DNA of 64,000 bases, taken from assembly GCA_023213315.1 (NCBI GenBank), contig JAKCPI010005457.1, positions 1 to 64,000 of the forward strand, written 5' to 3'. Position 1 is the first letter of the stretch; every line of letters starts with the position of its first letter. Shown in pieces: positions 10,701 to 22,174 of the stretch. Position numbers and translations under genes: made by a program. The notes beneath the pieces were generated by a model that worked only from the letters and a program-made list of their open reading frames with translations, was not told where the DNA came from and did not search any database. Source of the stretch: Euborellia annulipes. Its lineage: Eukaryota; Arthropoda; Insecta; Dermaptera; Anisolabididae.

Positions 10701-13700
10701 CAAACTTTTCCATAATACACAAAAAAAAACATTAAAATTTGATTTTTTTTAAATAAAAATTAATATTTTATAGAACATAAGAGGGGGCTTAAAAAAATAA
10801 CCGGAATTATTTTTTTACTAGAAAATTCTGCTTACTTTTATTCAAATTCCATTACATCATTTACAGACCTTCAAAGTAATAATCTCCCTCGGACAAATTC
10901 CAGAGTTCAGCCCACTGTTCAAAACACTCCCTGAAGCCCCTTTTTGATAATCTGTTAAATACACCAGAAATGTTCTTTTTGAGCTCTCGATCACGTGGTG
11001 AATAAGCAAAGTACTGTTACTGCAAATTACTATTGTGAAGTTTTGAAGGGCCATTAAAAAGGAAAATTGCAACAAAAAAGACCAGGAAGAACAATCTTGT
11101 TCAAATGGATTTTTCCCCACCGGCGGCACATCGCGGCATCAGGACTCAAAAAACAATCACTGAATTAGGCATTGAGGTGATGCCACATCCATCCTTATTC
11201 ACCGCACCTTGAGCCCTGTGACTTGCACCTATTTCTTGGAGTGGAAAAAATAGCTACGGGGTCGTCATTTTCAGAGTGATCGAGAGCTAAACAACAACAT
11301 TTCTGGTGTACTTAATAGACTATGAAAAAGGGCATCAGGGAGTGTTTGAACAGTGGACTGAACGCTGAAATCGTTGTATTTTGTACGCGGGAGTTTACTT
11401 TGAAGTTCTGTACTGGAATTTGAATAAAAGTAAGCCGAATTTTCTAGTAAAAAATAATTCCTGTTATTTTTTGACACCCCCCCCCTCATATAATAATTAT
11501 TTTTTAAATAAATATATGTAAATATGATTTGAGTTTGTTCTACTCTGCCTCCCCCATGGGTACCCGACTAGAAATTTTAATGTGAGACCTATTGGGGCCT
11601 CATTGGGTTGCCCATTAGGGACGTACATTGGGATGTCACGCAAAAACCAATCTGGCCCTAATTGGGCAATCCCACTTGGGCCCCGAAGAGGAAGTCCCAA
11701 AGAGGCACCCCATCCCCTAGCCTCATAGGGGAAATCCCTATGTGGCCCCATAATGATCCCTCAGGGATGTCACGCAAAGGCCAATCTGGCCCTAATTGGG
11801 CAATCCCACTTGGGCCCCGATGAGGAAGTCCCAAAGAGGTCCCAAAGAGGCACCCCATCCCCTAGCCTCATAGGGAAATCCCTATGTGGCCCGTCCTTCA
11901 GTTGTCATTTTTATAAAGTTGATTCTTAAATAAATAAAAATAAATAAATACATTGCCTGAAAATGATTTAGCATATGATGATTAGGAAATTCAAGATGAA
12001 GAAAGTGAATTAATTTCTATTTCGCTTCAATTAAATCAAATAATTCTATAAATCAAATAATATTTGTTTTGATATCAATTTTCTTTAATTTGAGAATAAG
12101 ATTACATATCTTTAAAATTTTTTTAAAAATTCCATTTTCTCTTTGTGTCGATTTCAATATTTCTTGAGATTCGTTACTAAAATTGTTTAAAAAGATATGG
12201 ATGTAAAAATAAGTTTATATCTCTAAAATAAATCACATTAATTTTTTTTACCTTGGCTATATATCTATAGTATTACCATCAGCTATCACATGTGGGAAAA
12301 TATTTTTCCTTTCGCAAAAAATTTCTTTTAGTTCTCTGGAAATGTGAAAAATAAATAAATTAATTTTATAAATTTATAATCTTTTTTTAATTTATCTATT
12401 TACCTTTCAAAAGGACATTTAATAAATAAATTTGATATGATGTTCCTTGTATTCATTTATCAAAATTAAAGAGGCTTCTTCAGGCCAATGCGTTCTTACG
12501 TCTAAAATTTCTAATGAATATAATTGAAAGAATTAAATAGATTAAAAGATTACATAAATAAAAAAAAAATTAAAATTAAAATAGCAGCAAACGATCACAA
12601 GCTTTTTTTTTCGATATTAATTATGTTTCCAAGGAGATTGAGAGAAAATGGCGACAGTTTGAAAGGTGGTCATCTACTAAAGCTTTGGCGCTGTGATCGC
12701 CCTGCACAATTCCATTGGGTCGGAGGCATGACGAATAGGGAATTCCCTATAAGGGCCCAATTATAACCCAATCGGGAAATTCTCAGGAAAAATAAAATAA
12801 CTTATAATCACTTTCGCGCAATTGGGTTCTGGGTAGAAAAATATGCAGAAAAGTCCAAGCTTGAAACGAACAGAAAGAAGGGCAAAATGTGTAAATTATA
12901 CTGCAATGACAAGCGAAACGAACAAACCTAATTTCTAATTTTTAAATATTAAGTGATGCGTTATATGTAAGAAATGACATCTATTGAGCCTCGCGACTCC
13001 AATCCTCATCATCTACGCATGCGCGAACACTGGATTTTATTTATTCCAAATAAGATACTACAGCAAATATTTTGTATAAGTTTTTATTTTAATGTTGGGA
13101 TTTCCCGTTTAGGTCCCACACAGAACCCAATTGGGAGACACTGACTATAAGTTATTATATTTTTCTTGGGGATTTCCCGATTGGGTTTTAATTGGGCCCT
13201 TATAGGGATTTCCCTATTGGGATTGCCTCCTTGGGACCTCATGAGGTCCAGATGTATACGCTGGGTGATTCCAAAGTAATTTCTAGACGTGAAATTTTTA
13301 TTTTTATATTGGGATTTCCCGTTTAGGTCCCACACAGAACCCAATTGGGAGAAACTGACTATAAGTTATTTTATTTTTCCTGGGGATTTCCCGATTGGGT
13401 TCTAATTGGGCCCTTATAGGGATTTCCCTATTGGGCATGCCTCCTTGGGACCCTATGAGGTCCAGATGTATACTCTGGGCGTTCCCAAAGCAATTTCTAG
13501 TCGGGTAGGTTTCCCATAATTTATTAAGGTTAGATTCGGACAGACAACTTCCGAGGGGTCTGGAGAGGCATGGAAAATTTTTTGAAAATTAGGCAGTGAA
13601 AACTGCATTTTTAGCTATCCTAAGACGTGAAATATATCGCCTGTTGAGAATCATAGTGGCGAAAGTTGGTAAATTAAATTTTTGAGTTAAGCCTACCAAA

Positions 13701-16497
13701 CGTTGATAAAACGTCTATTTTGAGTGCCAAAGTGGCGAAAATAAATTTTCATTCATTGCTATTGATTCTGTCCTATTCATTTGTTGCCCTATTTAAATGC
13801 ATAGATAAATCTATGGGGGTTTATAAAACTTTCAAACGCCTTTTCTCCAATTGTTGAATTTCGGACTTCCACCACTATGATTCTCAGCAGGAGATATTAT
13901 CAAAATTAGCTTGATTTATTAAAAAATAAATATTATGGGCTTAAGGTGCGCGTCTCGGAAAACCGTTAAAACACGATTGACTCGAGGCGGCACCAGATGG
14001 CGTTAGTGTTCCCCCATTAGAATACACGCAACTTGATCCATTTCATTCTAGACTTTCCAGCTAATTAATTAAAGGCAAAAAATTAATTATTCTTTAACAC
14101 AATGATTACTAATTTAATTATCTACAACTTATAGAGCTCCTTTTTTTTAATATCTTTTATTTAATGCGATTAATCTAAAAAAATTTTTTTTTTTTTGAAA
14201 ATCAAAAAAAAGGGCTTCTATAAGTTGTAGATATTTTAAATAGCTTTAATTTAAAAAAATTTGAGGTCGATAGCTTCAAAATTGTGGCCGCTGGAAAGTC
14301 CCAAAATTAGCACGCCGAGACGCGCACCTTAATAAATGTCGAAGACCATTTCTTCAGACCGCCTAAATCATTGAATCAGATCTATGCAAACAAGCCTGCC
14401 TCATGACCTAGTGCATGTTAATTATACAACTGAATTATTGTAAACTCTCCTGTAAATGGTTGACAGCTAGCTGTAGGGTGGAAAATAAATAATAAATAAA
14501 GCCTGCGGCCCCAAAAAGTCAGGGGCCTCTTAAAGCCAACAAACGGCCTCTAAAACTCGCGGCCTTTTAAAGCTACTGGCATCTTAAAGCACGCAGCCTC
14601 GAAAAGCCCAAGGCCCCAAAAAGTCAGCGGCCCTGAAAATACCGCGGCCTCTTAAAGCCTAAGGACTCTAAAACCCTGCGGCCTCATAAAGCCAGGTGCT
14701 TCTTAAAGCAAGCAGCCTCGAAAAGCCCAAGGCCCCAAAAAGTCATCGGCCTCTAAAAGACCGCGGCCTCTAAAACCCTGCGGCCTCTTAAAGCCAGGTG
14801 CTTCTTAAAGCAAGCAGCCTCGAAAAGTCCAACGCCCCAAAAAGTCATCGGCCTCTAAAAGACTGCGGCCTCTAAAACCCTGCGGCCTCTTAAAGCCAGG
14901 TGCTTCTTAAAGCAAGCAGCCTCGAAAAGTCCAACGCCCCAAAAAGTCATCGGCCTCTAAAAGAATGCGGTTTCTAAAAGTTCGAGGCCCCAAAAAGTCA
15001 GCGGCCTCTCAGCCTCAAAAAGACAGCGGCCTCTCGGGAAATTCCCGATTCTCCCGACCGGCCAATCCGGCGCTGGTTGCCACCTCATAAATACTTATAA
15101 GTACCCTCCAAGATACGTATAAACACTTGCCGCCTTTAAAATAGAACTTTCCTTATTTGAGGCTTTGAAGTTTCCATAAATTAATCCATAGACACAGCGG
15201 CGTAACCAGCCTTTGAGGGCGGGGGGGGGCGAAGCTCAACTAGGGCGCCGATTTTCCAGGGGGCTTCATAGGCCGAAGGGCGCCTATGCCGGTTTCGAGG
15301 GGCGCCAAGGGCTTAATGCGCTTGGGGCGGGGGGGGGGCGCCCCCCTTCGCCCCCCACCTGGTTACGCCACTGCATAGACACATCTTTAGTATTATTCTT
15401 TTTGATTTTGATTTGTTTTTTCACTAGGTCCAGTCTTCCCATGTATTCTTTGTAAAACCAACTTTATAAATTTATATTTTCTATCGAAGCATTCTATAAA
15501 ATGCTTTTCAAACGTTATACAAAGTATCGACCAGAGAAATTTTGATTTCCTCAAAAAACCATCAAAAAAAGGCACAAGTAAAGCAATTTATAATTTGTAT
15601 TCATTTTGTTTTAGATTTGTTTTTATTTTTGATTAACATATTTCATTTTCAGGAAACGAAAAAACTTTAGAAAAAAGCAAGAAGAAAGATTTCAACAAAA
15701 ATGATAAAATGGAAAAATCTGAATCAAATTCTAAAAAGAAGAATTTTAAAATTTCATTCTCCAAAAAAAGAATAGACCTGAATAGATATTTCAAATGTGA
15801 AATTTGTTCAAAACAATTTACCAGCAAAGCAAATTTAGATCGACATTTACGTATTCATTCTGAACAAAAAAAACCTTATCAATGTGATATTTGTTCAAAA
15901 CAAATTCACAGCAAATCAAATTTTGATCGGCATTTACGTAGTCATTCTGATCATAGACCTTATAAATGTGATATTTGTTCAAAACAATTTGACCAAAAAT
16001 CTTTTCTCGACAAACATTTAGGCAATCTTTCTGAACAAAAACCTTATCAATGTGATATTTGTTTTAAACAATTTAAAAACAAATATAGTATCAAAACACA
16101 TTTACTTCTTCATTCAGGCAAAAAAGAATATAAATGTGATATTTGTTTTAAAGAATTTAAACAAAAACATCATCTCAAAATACATTTTCTTCTTCACTCT
16201 GGCCAAAAAGATTATAAATGTGATATTTGTTCCAAACAATTTCATCAAAAATCTACTCTTACAGATCATTACCGTATTCATTCTGACCAAAAAGATTATA
16301 AATGTGATATTTGTTCAAAAGAATTTAAACAAAAATCCTCTCTTACCAAACATTTACATATTCATTCTGAACAAAAACCTTATCAATGTGATATTTGTTT
16401 TAAACAATTTACTCGACCATCTCTTCTCAACACACACAAGAAAAAGTGTGTACCATTATTGAGAATTTGTCCTAGCGCTCAGAAATCAACGCAATGA
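7789..16497 (+). CDS. C2H2 zinc-finger gene A (8 fingers), three exons
   Basis: Exons 7789-7849, 15428-15577 and 15653-16497 join in phase 1 (gt at 7850, ag at 15426-15427, gt at 15578, ag at 15651-15652) to give about 351 residues. Exon 1 codes MSLINQEDMSNDD..YPIHF. Exon 2 codes a small C2HC-like module (CILCKTNF..KHSIKC). Exon 3 has a Lys/Ser-rich linker and eight 28-residue C2H2 fingers with consensus YKCDICxKQF..HLRIHS. Finger 3 has lost its second His (HLGNL) and finger 8 ends HKKKC. A sequence-specific nuclear DNA-binding protein is inferred from the family; targets are unknown. Fingers are nearly identical to each other and to genes B and C, so unequal exchange is likely. Intron 1 is 7.6 kb and packed with mobile elements. 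The start is supported by the identical ATG context in all three paralogues. Confidence 0.82.
8576..8759 (+). mobile_element. 3' end fragment of TTAA-type element (as 22711-23505)
   Basis: It shares the block from CATTCCCCATAGA (here ATTCCCCATAGAG) through CCGAACAACC, ending at TTAA (8760-8763), with 23327-23505. It is 5' truncated and lies in gene A intron 1. Confidence 0.65.
8883..9223. mobile_element. hAT-type MITE with GATGTTGG duplication
   Basis: Ends CAATGGCGTAACGT and ACGTTACGCCACTG are inverted repeats, flanked by the 8-bp direct repeat GATGTTGG at 8875-8882 and 9224-9231. The interior is G/C rich with GGGCCC runs and has no transposase. Confidence 0.85.
9556..9800. repeat. dispersed repeat with TCCGTCTGTC / CAACTTCCCGTTGG core
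   Basis: The core GACCAACTTCCCGTTGGAAT with an adjacent TGTCACRCTNT motif and GC-rich CGCCC blocks recurs at 56250-56450 and 60505-60640. No coding potential or ends could be defined. A fragment of GGATTGG..GACCGGCC type (also at 840 and 15060) precedes it at 9500-9550. Confidence 0.5.
10126..10397 (+). mobile_element. tRNA-derived SINE, family S1, plus strand
   Basis: The copy has a pol III A-box-like GGCGTAGTAGGTAGCGTG, a damaged B box, a body shared with other copies, a TG-rich stretch and a poly-A tail. It is flanked by the 13-bp direct repeat AAGTGAGATAATT (10113-10125, 10398-10410), showing target-primed insertion. Confidence 0.82.
10430..10697 (-). mobile_element. tRNA-derived SINE, family S1, minus strand
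   Basis: Read on the minus strand it starts CTCGGGGCATGGTGTAGAGG and has an intact B box GGTTCGGACCC, then the S1 body and an A-rich tail. With the copy at 10126-10397 it forms a tail-to-tail inverted pair. Confidence 0.78.
10795..11475. mobile_element. decayed mariner fragments in inverted arrangement
   Basis: The right half (about 11090-11470, plus strand) conceptually codes pieces of a mariner transposase C terminus (a Pro-His-Pro..Leu-x-Pro-Cys-Asp-Leu-His-Leu-Phe run) broken by stops. The left half (10800-11010) is the reverse complement of the right end (CAGGGAGTGTTTGAACAGTG and TTTTCTAGTAAAA are shared), so two fragments face each other. Neither is functional. Confidence 0.7.
11561..13507. 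mobile_element. non-autonomous TIR element with internal tandem repeats
   Basis: TACCCGACTAGAAATT at 11561-11576 is the inverted repeat of AATTTCTAGTCGGGTA at 13492-13507. Inside are two roughly 120-bp tandem units at 11640-11895 and two roughly 225-bp units at 13090-13500, all rich in CCCAATTGGG-like palindromes. The core 11900-12700 is AT-rich without a gene. The open frames here are by-products of the repeats. Confidence 0.65.
13945..14328. mobile_element. TTAA-flanked MITE
   Basis: GGTGCGCGTCTCGG at the left and CCGAGACGCGCACC (preceded by a G mismatch area) at the right are inverted, and TTAA flanks both sides (13941-13944, 14329-14332). TTAA target use is typical of piggyBac and Kolobok elements. 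No transposase is present. The 13508-13940 stretch before it holds an inverted copy of the repeat at about 17030-17165 (CTATCCTAAGACGTGAAA). Confidence 0.75.
14490..15075 (+). repeat. GGCCTCTAAAAG minisatellite
   Basis: Degenerate units of about 17-20 bp (GGCCTCTTAAAGCC, GGCCCCAAAAAGTC, GCCTCGAAAAG) are organised into a higher-order unit of about 110 bp repeated near 14680-14990. The right end CCCGATTCTCCCGACCGGCC matches the start of the inverted copy at 836-1070. Confidence 0.8.
15195..15373. mobile_element. hAT-type MITE upstream of gene A exon 2
   Basis: Ends CAGCGGCGTAACCAG and CTGGTTACGCCACTG are inverted repeats flanked by the 8-bp repeat CATAGACA (15187-15194, 15374-15381). Gene C has the uninterrupted site at the matching place (near 28810, ACAGACACATCTTTAG), so this insertion postdates the duplication. 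Confidence 0.9.
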
Positions 16498-17444
16498 AAC
16501 AAACAAATTTGTTGAATGAGAGAGACAAGTGATTGTTTATTTAAAAGAAATTTAAGATTGTTGAATAGGCCAGAATCAATAGCAATGAATGGAAATATAT
16601 ATAGGTATAAGGTAAAAGGTCTAAGATTGACATATCTTTGATTTTTTCATTCTAATAAATTGAACTCTCAACTTTTAAATTGTTTTATTGTGTAGGATTT
16701 AGGATGAGTACATACTTAAACTTACTGCAATTTGCAATCAACAAAAAATTGGCCCCCGGGTGTGGCATAGTAGGTAGCGTGCCTACCTCCTAAACTAAAT
16801 TGGACGATTGGACCTCTTTCTTAATAAATAATTTGATCCTCTATAGAATGTGAATTGAACTCGTGTAATCCTCTTCTGATTTTTGGAGGGTTTAACTTAC
16901 ATACTATGTCTATTACTGAGACAGATGAAACGTCTTACATTGTATTTGGTCGAGTGTCATTGTATCTAGAACAAAACAAATAGAACTATTTTTTTATTTT
17001 ACAATACAACTTAAGGTTATCTATGAGCTGTAAAACTGAAAAATGTATGTTCATATTATGAAATTTAGAATTCGTTGTCAAAAAACCAAATGAGCAATTT
17101 TTTCACGTCTCAGGATAGCTAAAAACGCAGTTTACAGTGCCTAATTTTCAAAAAAATTTCCATACTTGTACTTAGGTTAATAATCTTTTGAGTTTCCTTT
17201 CTCAAGGAATTCGAGCATGCGCACCCGAGTTATTTACGTAAATTACAGTTATTTACGAGATTTTTTGTAAATAACTGCAAAATGCCGCTTCGCAACGCCT
17301 CTTTTGCTATTTTTATCAACCTTTTTTTTATCAAGTTATCAAGCTTGTTCTTCCGAGAAATAAACTAATTTCATGAATTTAATTGTTTTGTTCATCCTTT
17401 GAATTATTTAATAATAATTAAATATTAAAATTTATCTCAAGAAG
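16498..17444. other. gene A-gene B spacer
   Basis: It contains the 3' flank of gene A (AATAAA near 16657), a SINE S1 head fragment at 16755-16800 (GGCATAGTAGGTAGCGTGCC), and a repeat at about 17030-17165 that is inverted relative to 13560-13640. The 150 bp before 17445 match the proximal promoter of genes A and C (AATTATTTAATAATAATTAA just upstream of the ATG). Confidence 0.5.
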
Positions 17445-20400
17445 ATGTCTTTGATCAATCAAGAAGACATGTCAAACGATGACATCAAATACCCCATTCA
17501 TTTTGGTAATTTATTTTTATTTTATAACCTCAATCACATATTTCATTTATTTCTAGTCATTCATTTTCTTTTTAAATCACAAACTAGTACATTTTAAATA
17601 TAAATTAGCTTATTCTTTTTGGCTTCAATTATAATCATTTTAGAATTTATTATGAAGAGCAGCAAAAAGCAAAGCCTTTGTATGCCAAATGCCTAAGGAG
17701 AGTTTCGCATCAAATTTTATTTGTCCATCTCATTTGACATTGGGGTCATTCCATGTCAAATCATCCAGCTTCTCTCAGATTTGGATGGAATTTTTCTTAT
17801 TTGTTGCTTTTAACAACCTTAATAGCAGTCCAAAATTATATTACAATATTCCTAATACTAAAGAGAAAAAAACGCTATATTTTCAGCAATTGTTTTTAAT
17901 TTGTTAGTAAGGCAATATTTCCAGATATTTCGGAGATCTATCGGCACTCCTTCCTCAGTGGATTTCACCTCATTCACCACATTACGGCCCTTACAATTAA
18001 AACGCTTGGAAGCGACATGTTATATGATCAGCATCCTTTTAAACATGATTAATATTTTTAATAGGTCTCCGAAATATCTGGAAATATTGCCTTGCTAACG
18101 AATTAAAAACAATTGCTGAAAATATAGCGTTTTTTTCTCTTTAATAAACCAACTTCAGCAACACCACTTGAGGAGAATTTCTAATACTTTTTAAGAAAAA
18201 AATCTTAAAAGTTGGAAAAACTGAGCTTGGGAAGCCTTTCCGAGGTTCTAGTTGAAGTGATCTTTTTACTTTCTCATGCCTCTATATATGTTAATTCACC
18301 GTATAGAGAGAGAAAGTATTGGTTTCATGTCAAAAATTCGATGTCGAGATTTTGATGGATATATACGTTTTATGAGGTCCCTTGAGTCCAAAAAAGTTTT
18401 CACGACATGGTCTGTCTGTGTGTCTGGGTTCAATTTAAAGGATGAAGGAATTGAGCTAGGAGGTTGAAATTTTATATTTAAGTTTTGCACCCTCCTGGAC
18501 CGTAAAAATAAGCTTTTAAACAAAATCGGCCAAAGTGTACTAGTACTTTACTGATGTACTTTTTCAGTTTTTTTCGATTTTCTCAAAATTCGCTGCAACG
18601 ATTTTGATTAAAATTCAAAAATCAATTATTTTTTGGATACTCTTTAAAATATATATTCCTATTTTGCCCTAGAAATCTTTTGAAGACCACTTTACTCTTG
18701 TACTTCATTGGAAAGAAAGAAGAAATGGTTGGCATGGTAGCAAAATATAAATAGTTTCCCATGTTTATGAAATTTTACATCTGTCCACGGGGCTTGGAGT
18801 AGTTGGTAGCTTGCCTACCTTCTATACCGAACGTCGCGGGTTCGGACCCCAGGCAGTCCGATGATTTTATTTAAGCCAATTGGATACCAAATGACTTAAA
18901 TAAAAATGCCTGGACCCCCAATTGATATATTAAACATACTGAGTATCGTTAAAAGTCTTAAATGGCCTCAGTTGCCGAAAAGACTGTGTGAATGAGAAAA
19001 AATTTTTTTTGGGAATTAAATTTTATTTTTAATATAAAATTTTAAAAATTAATACTTAAAAATTTGATTTGTATTTATATTACCTTTAAATTACCGAAAG
19101 TAAGAAAAAATTGTGTGCTGTGTGACCAGTCACACCAGATTTTATAAATAGAAAAACAAAAAAAAAAATAAAATAAAATTTCATCCGAAACATCCGCATT
19201 TGGCATCCAAAGGCTTTGTTTTTTTACTGCAACTCTCCGTATTTGCCTTTGCATATTTTTAATCATAAACAGCAACTTCTCTCCAAATAAATAATAATTT
19301 AATCATTTTATCTAAACGTTGAGGCTGGTCGTCCACTGGACGCGACAACGCGCTACCGCTACAAGCGCTACAACATGCTACAGATCCCAATGTGTGTGAA
19401 GCTCGTCCACTGCAAGCGCACGACATAAGGCTGGTCGTCCACTGGACGCGACAACGCGCTACCGCTACAAGCGCTACAACATGCTACAGATCCCAATGTG
19501 TGTGAATCAATTGAAGCTCGTCCACTAGAAGCGCGCGACATCACGCTACAACGCGCTTCGAGCGACAAGGCGCTACAGATCCCAAAAAAATGGGATCTGT
19601 AGCGCGTTGTAGCGTCTAACCCTTTGTTTTTCTAACCTAAAATACTCTCACCGGCAAAAAAAAACCGCAACACTTTGTTTTTTCTTAATAAAATTGATGC
19701 AATTGAATAAAACAAATTAAAAAATGTCGATATTCAATTTGTGGGACAAAATAAGATTAAATAGACCTCAAAGAGCCTCAGTTACTTCATCAATCACTGT
19801 TTGTTCGGTGAGTGTGTATTTAAATGAATTTTCATAAATTTTTTAAATTTTTTATTAACTGTTTCAAGAATCGACTGCTTTGCAAATATCAGTTTCGATT
19901 TTTCATCACCGTCAGGACCTTTAAAGATAAACATAGAGTATGTGTAATTTATTTTATATTCAACACTTACTTATTCTTTTATAGTCGACATTACAATTTT
20001 TTGTGATATACTGATATATATATATATATTAAATTGATAAAAGATATACATTTTTTGTTATTTCACATTGAGTGATTTGATGAAGTAACTGCGGCTCTTC
20101 GAGGTCTATTTAAAATAACCTTCATCCCAGAATATAAAGAATTTTAAAATAAGATTATTTGAAAATTTAGCGAAAATAAATATAAATTAGGACATTTTTA
20201 TCTTGGTTTTATATTTCAATTTAATTATTTATTAAAATTATATGGATTTGTTTTATTTATTGGTTAGAAATTTATATGATATTTTATGTCAAATGTAGCG
20301 CGAAGTAGCGTGCAGTGGACGACCCTTGTCGCGTGTTGTCGCGTCTCTTGTTGTCGCCCTTGTAGCGGTAGCGTCCAGTGGACGACCAGGCTAACGCGAC

Positions 20401-20835
20401 AACACGCTTCAGATCCCAAAAAAATGGGATCTGTAGCGCGTTGTCGCGTCTAACCCTTTGTTTTTCTAACCTAAAATACTCTCCCCGGGAAAAAAAAAAC
20501 TGCAACACTTTGTTTTTTCTTAATAAAATTGATGCAATTAAATAAAACAAATTAAAAAATGTCGATATTCAATTTGTAGAACAAAATAAGATTAAATAGA
20601 CCTCGAAGAGCCGCAGTTACTTCATCAATCACTGTTTGTTCGGTGTGAGTGTAATTAAATGAATTTTCATAAAAATTTTTCAATCTTTTATTACCTGTTT
20701 CATGGATCGACTGCTTTGCAAATATCAGTTTCGATTTTTCATCATCGTCAGGACCTTTAAAAATAAACATAAGTGTAATTTATTTTATATTCAACACTTA
20801 TTCTTTTATAGTCGACATTACAATTTTTTGTTATA

Positions 20836-20881
<46 letters not shown>

Positions 20882-22174
20882 GATAAAAGATATACATTTT
20901 TGTTTTTTTCACATTGAGTGATTTTGATGAAGTAACTGCGGCTCTTCGAGGTCTATTTAAAATAACCTTCATCCCAAAATATAAAGAATTTTAAAATAAG
21001 ATTATTTGAAAATTTAGCGAAAATAAATATAAATTTTGAGATTTTTATCTTGGTTTTATATTTCATTTTAATTATTTATTAAAATTATACCGATTCGTTT
21101 TATTTATTGGTTAGAAATGTATATGAAATTTTATGTCCAATGTAGCGCGAAGTAGCGTGCAATGGACGACCCTTGTCGTGTGTTACCACGACTCTTGTAG
21201 CGGTAGCACGACTCCGCTTCCAGTGGACGACCAGCTTGATGGTGACTTCATAAATACATTATAGGCACCCTCAAAGATGCGGAAAAACACTTGCCACCTT
21301 TAAAGTAGAATTTTCCTTATTTGAGGGTTTTAATTTTCCATTAATTAATTCTTTTGTATAATTCTTTTCATTTGTTTTTTCACTAGGTCCAGTCTTCCCA
21401 TGTATTCTTTGTAAAACCAACTTTATAAGTTTATATTTTCTATCGAAGCATTCTATAAAATGTTTTTCAAACGTTATACAAAGTATCGACCAGACAAATT
21501 TTAATTTTCTCAAAAAACCATCAAAAAAAGGCACAAGTAAAGCAATTTATAATTTGTATTCATTTTGTTTTAGATTTGTTTTTATTTTTGATTAACATAT
21601 TTCATTTCCAGGAAAAGGAAAAACTTTAGAAAAAAGCAAGAAGAAAGATTTTAACAAAAATGATAAAAAGGAAAAATCTCAATCAAATTCTAAAAAGAAT
21701 AATTTGAAAACTTCATTCGCCAGCAAAAGAATACAACCGAAGAGATCTTTCATATGTGAAATTTGTTCAAAACAATTTAACAAAAAATCAGATTTAAATC
21801 GACATTTACGTATACATTCTGGTCAAAGACCTTATAAATGTGATATTTGTTCTAAACAATTTAACCAAAAATCATCTCTTAACACACATTTACGTATTCA
21901 TTCTGAACAAAAACCTTATCAATGTGATATTTGTTCTAAACAATTTAACGACAAATCTAATCTCAACACACATTTACGTATTCATTCTGGCCAAAAAGAA
22001 TATAAATGTGATATTTGTTTTAAAGAATTTAATCGAAAACATCATCTCAACACACATTTTCGTATGCATTCTGGCCAAAAACCTTATAAATGTGATATTT
22101 GTTTTAAAGAATTTATTCAAAAACATCATCTCAACATACATCTACGTATTCATTCTCAAGAAAAAGTGAAATAA
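17445..22174 (+). CDS. C2H2 zinc-finger gene B (5 fingers), three exons
   Basis: Exons 17445-17505, 21387-21536 and 21612-22174 (all phase 1) code about 257 residues. Exon 1 is identical in protein to gene A. Exon 2 differs from it by a few residues (FISLYFLSKHSIKC). Exon 3 carries a Lys-rich linker and five canonical C2H2 fingers with intact Cys and His and TGEKP-like linkers of the form HSGQKPYKC. The 75-bp intron between exons 2 and 3 is nearly identical in A, B and C. The protein is most likely a nuclear DNA-binding factor. A second open frame in +1 across the fingers is due to the 84-bp periodicity. Intron 1 (3.9 kb) holds a SINE, a foldback element and a two-copy TIR element. Confidence 0.82.
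17859..18144. repeat. foldback element with about 80-bp arms
   Basis: AAAGAGAAAAAAACGCTATA through GGAGATCTA (17859-17941) is repeated as reverse complement at 18062-18144. The central 120 bp are unique. The same family, with its own insertion, occurs at 33985-34580. It lies in gene B intron 1. Confidence 0.75.
18240..18680 (+). repeat. dispersed GAGAGAAAGTATTGGTTTCA repeat
   Basis: About 440 bp beginning with a TA/GAGA simple repeat and TTGGTTTCATGTCAAAAATT. It matches 49785-50240 closely over its length and 8310-8400 in part, and keeps the same order of motifs (GACATGGTCTGTCTGTG, AATCGGCCAAAG, GTACTAGTACTTTACTG). There is no coding frame. The class is unknown. Confidence 0.6.
18789..19010 (+). 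mobile_element. tRNA-derived SINE, family S1, with intact pol III boxes
   Basis: The head reads GGGGCTTGGAGTAGTTGGTA with an A-box region and an intact B box GGTTCGGACCC about 50 bp from the start, followed by the family body (CAGTCCGATGATTTTATTTA, GACTGTGTGAATGAG). A half copy of the GGTGTGAC hairpin follows at about 19090-19140. Confidence 0.8.
19322..21236. mobile_element. two abutting copies of a GTCCACTGGACGC-TIR element
   Basis: Copy 1 (about 19322-20394) and copy 2 (about 20395-21236) both end in the inverted GGTCGTCCACTGGACGC motif. Copy 1 also has its first roughly 110 bp tandemly duplicated (19322-19431, 19432-19541). Both share the interior and an internal inverted repeat around AATAGACCTC..AAGAGCC. 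A short frame from ATG 19724 (MSIFNLWDKIRLNRPQ) runs into a possible donor; copy 2 has a stop in it. The AT dinucleotide run 20840-20877 is in copy 2. Confidence 0.65.

Noticed and set aside
14490..15075. Possible CRISPR array
   Set aside because: The repeats are degenerate, have no unique spacers of fixed length, and the setting is eukaryotic.
16052..16462. 136-codon open frame overlapping the gene A fingers in the +1 frame (and a similar one at 21840-22169)
   Set aside because: It follows from the 84-bp repeated finger units, which lack stops in that frame. The peptide is hydrophobic and periodic with no known motif.
18789..18850. Possible tRNA gene (also 53700-53770 and 58670-58740)
   Set aside because: The A and B boxes are fine, but I could not pair an acceptor stem, and the copies are followed by SINE bodies or lie in repeats.
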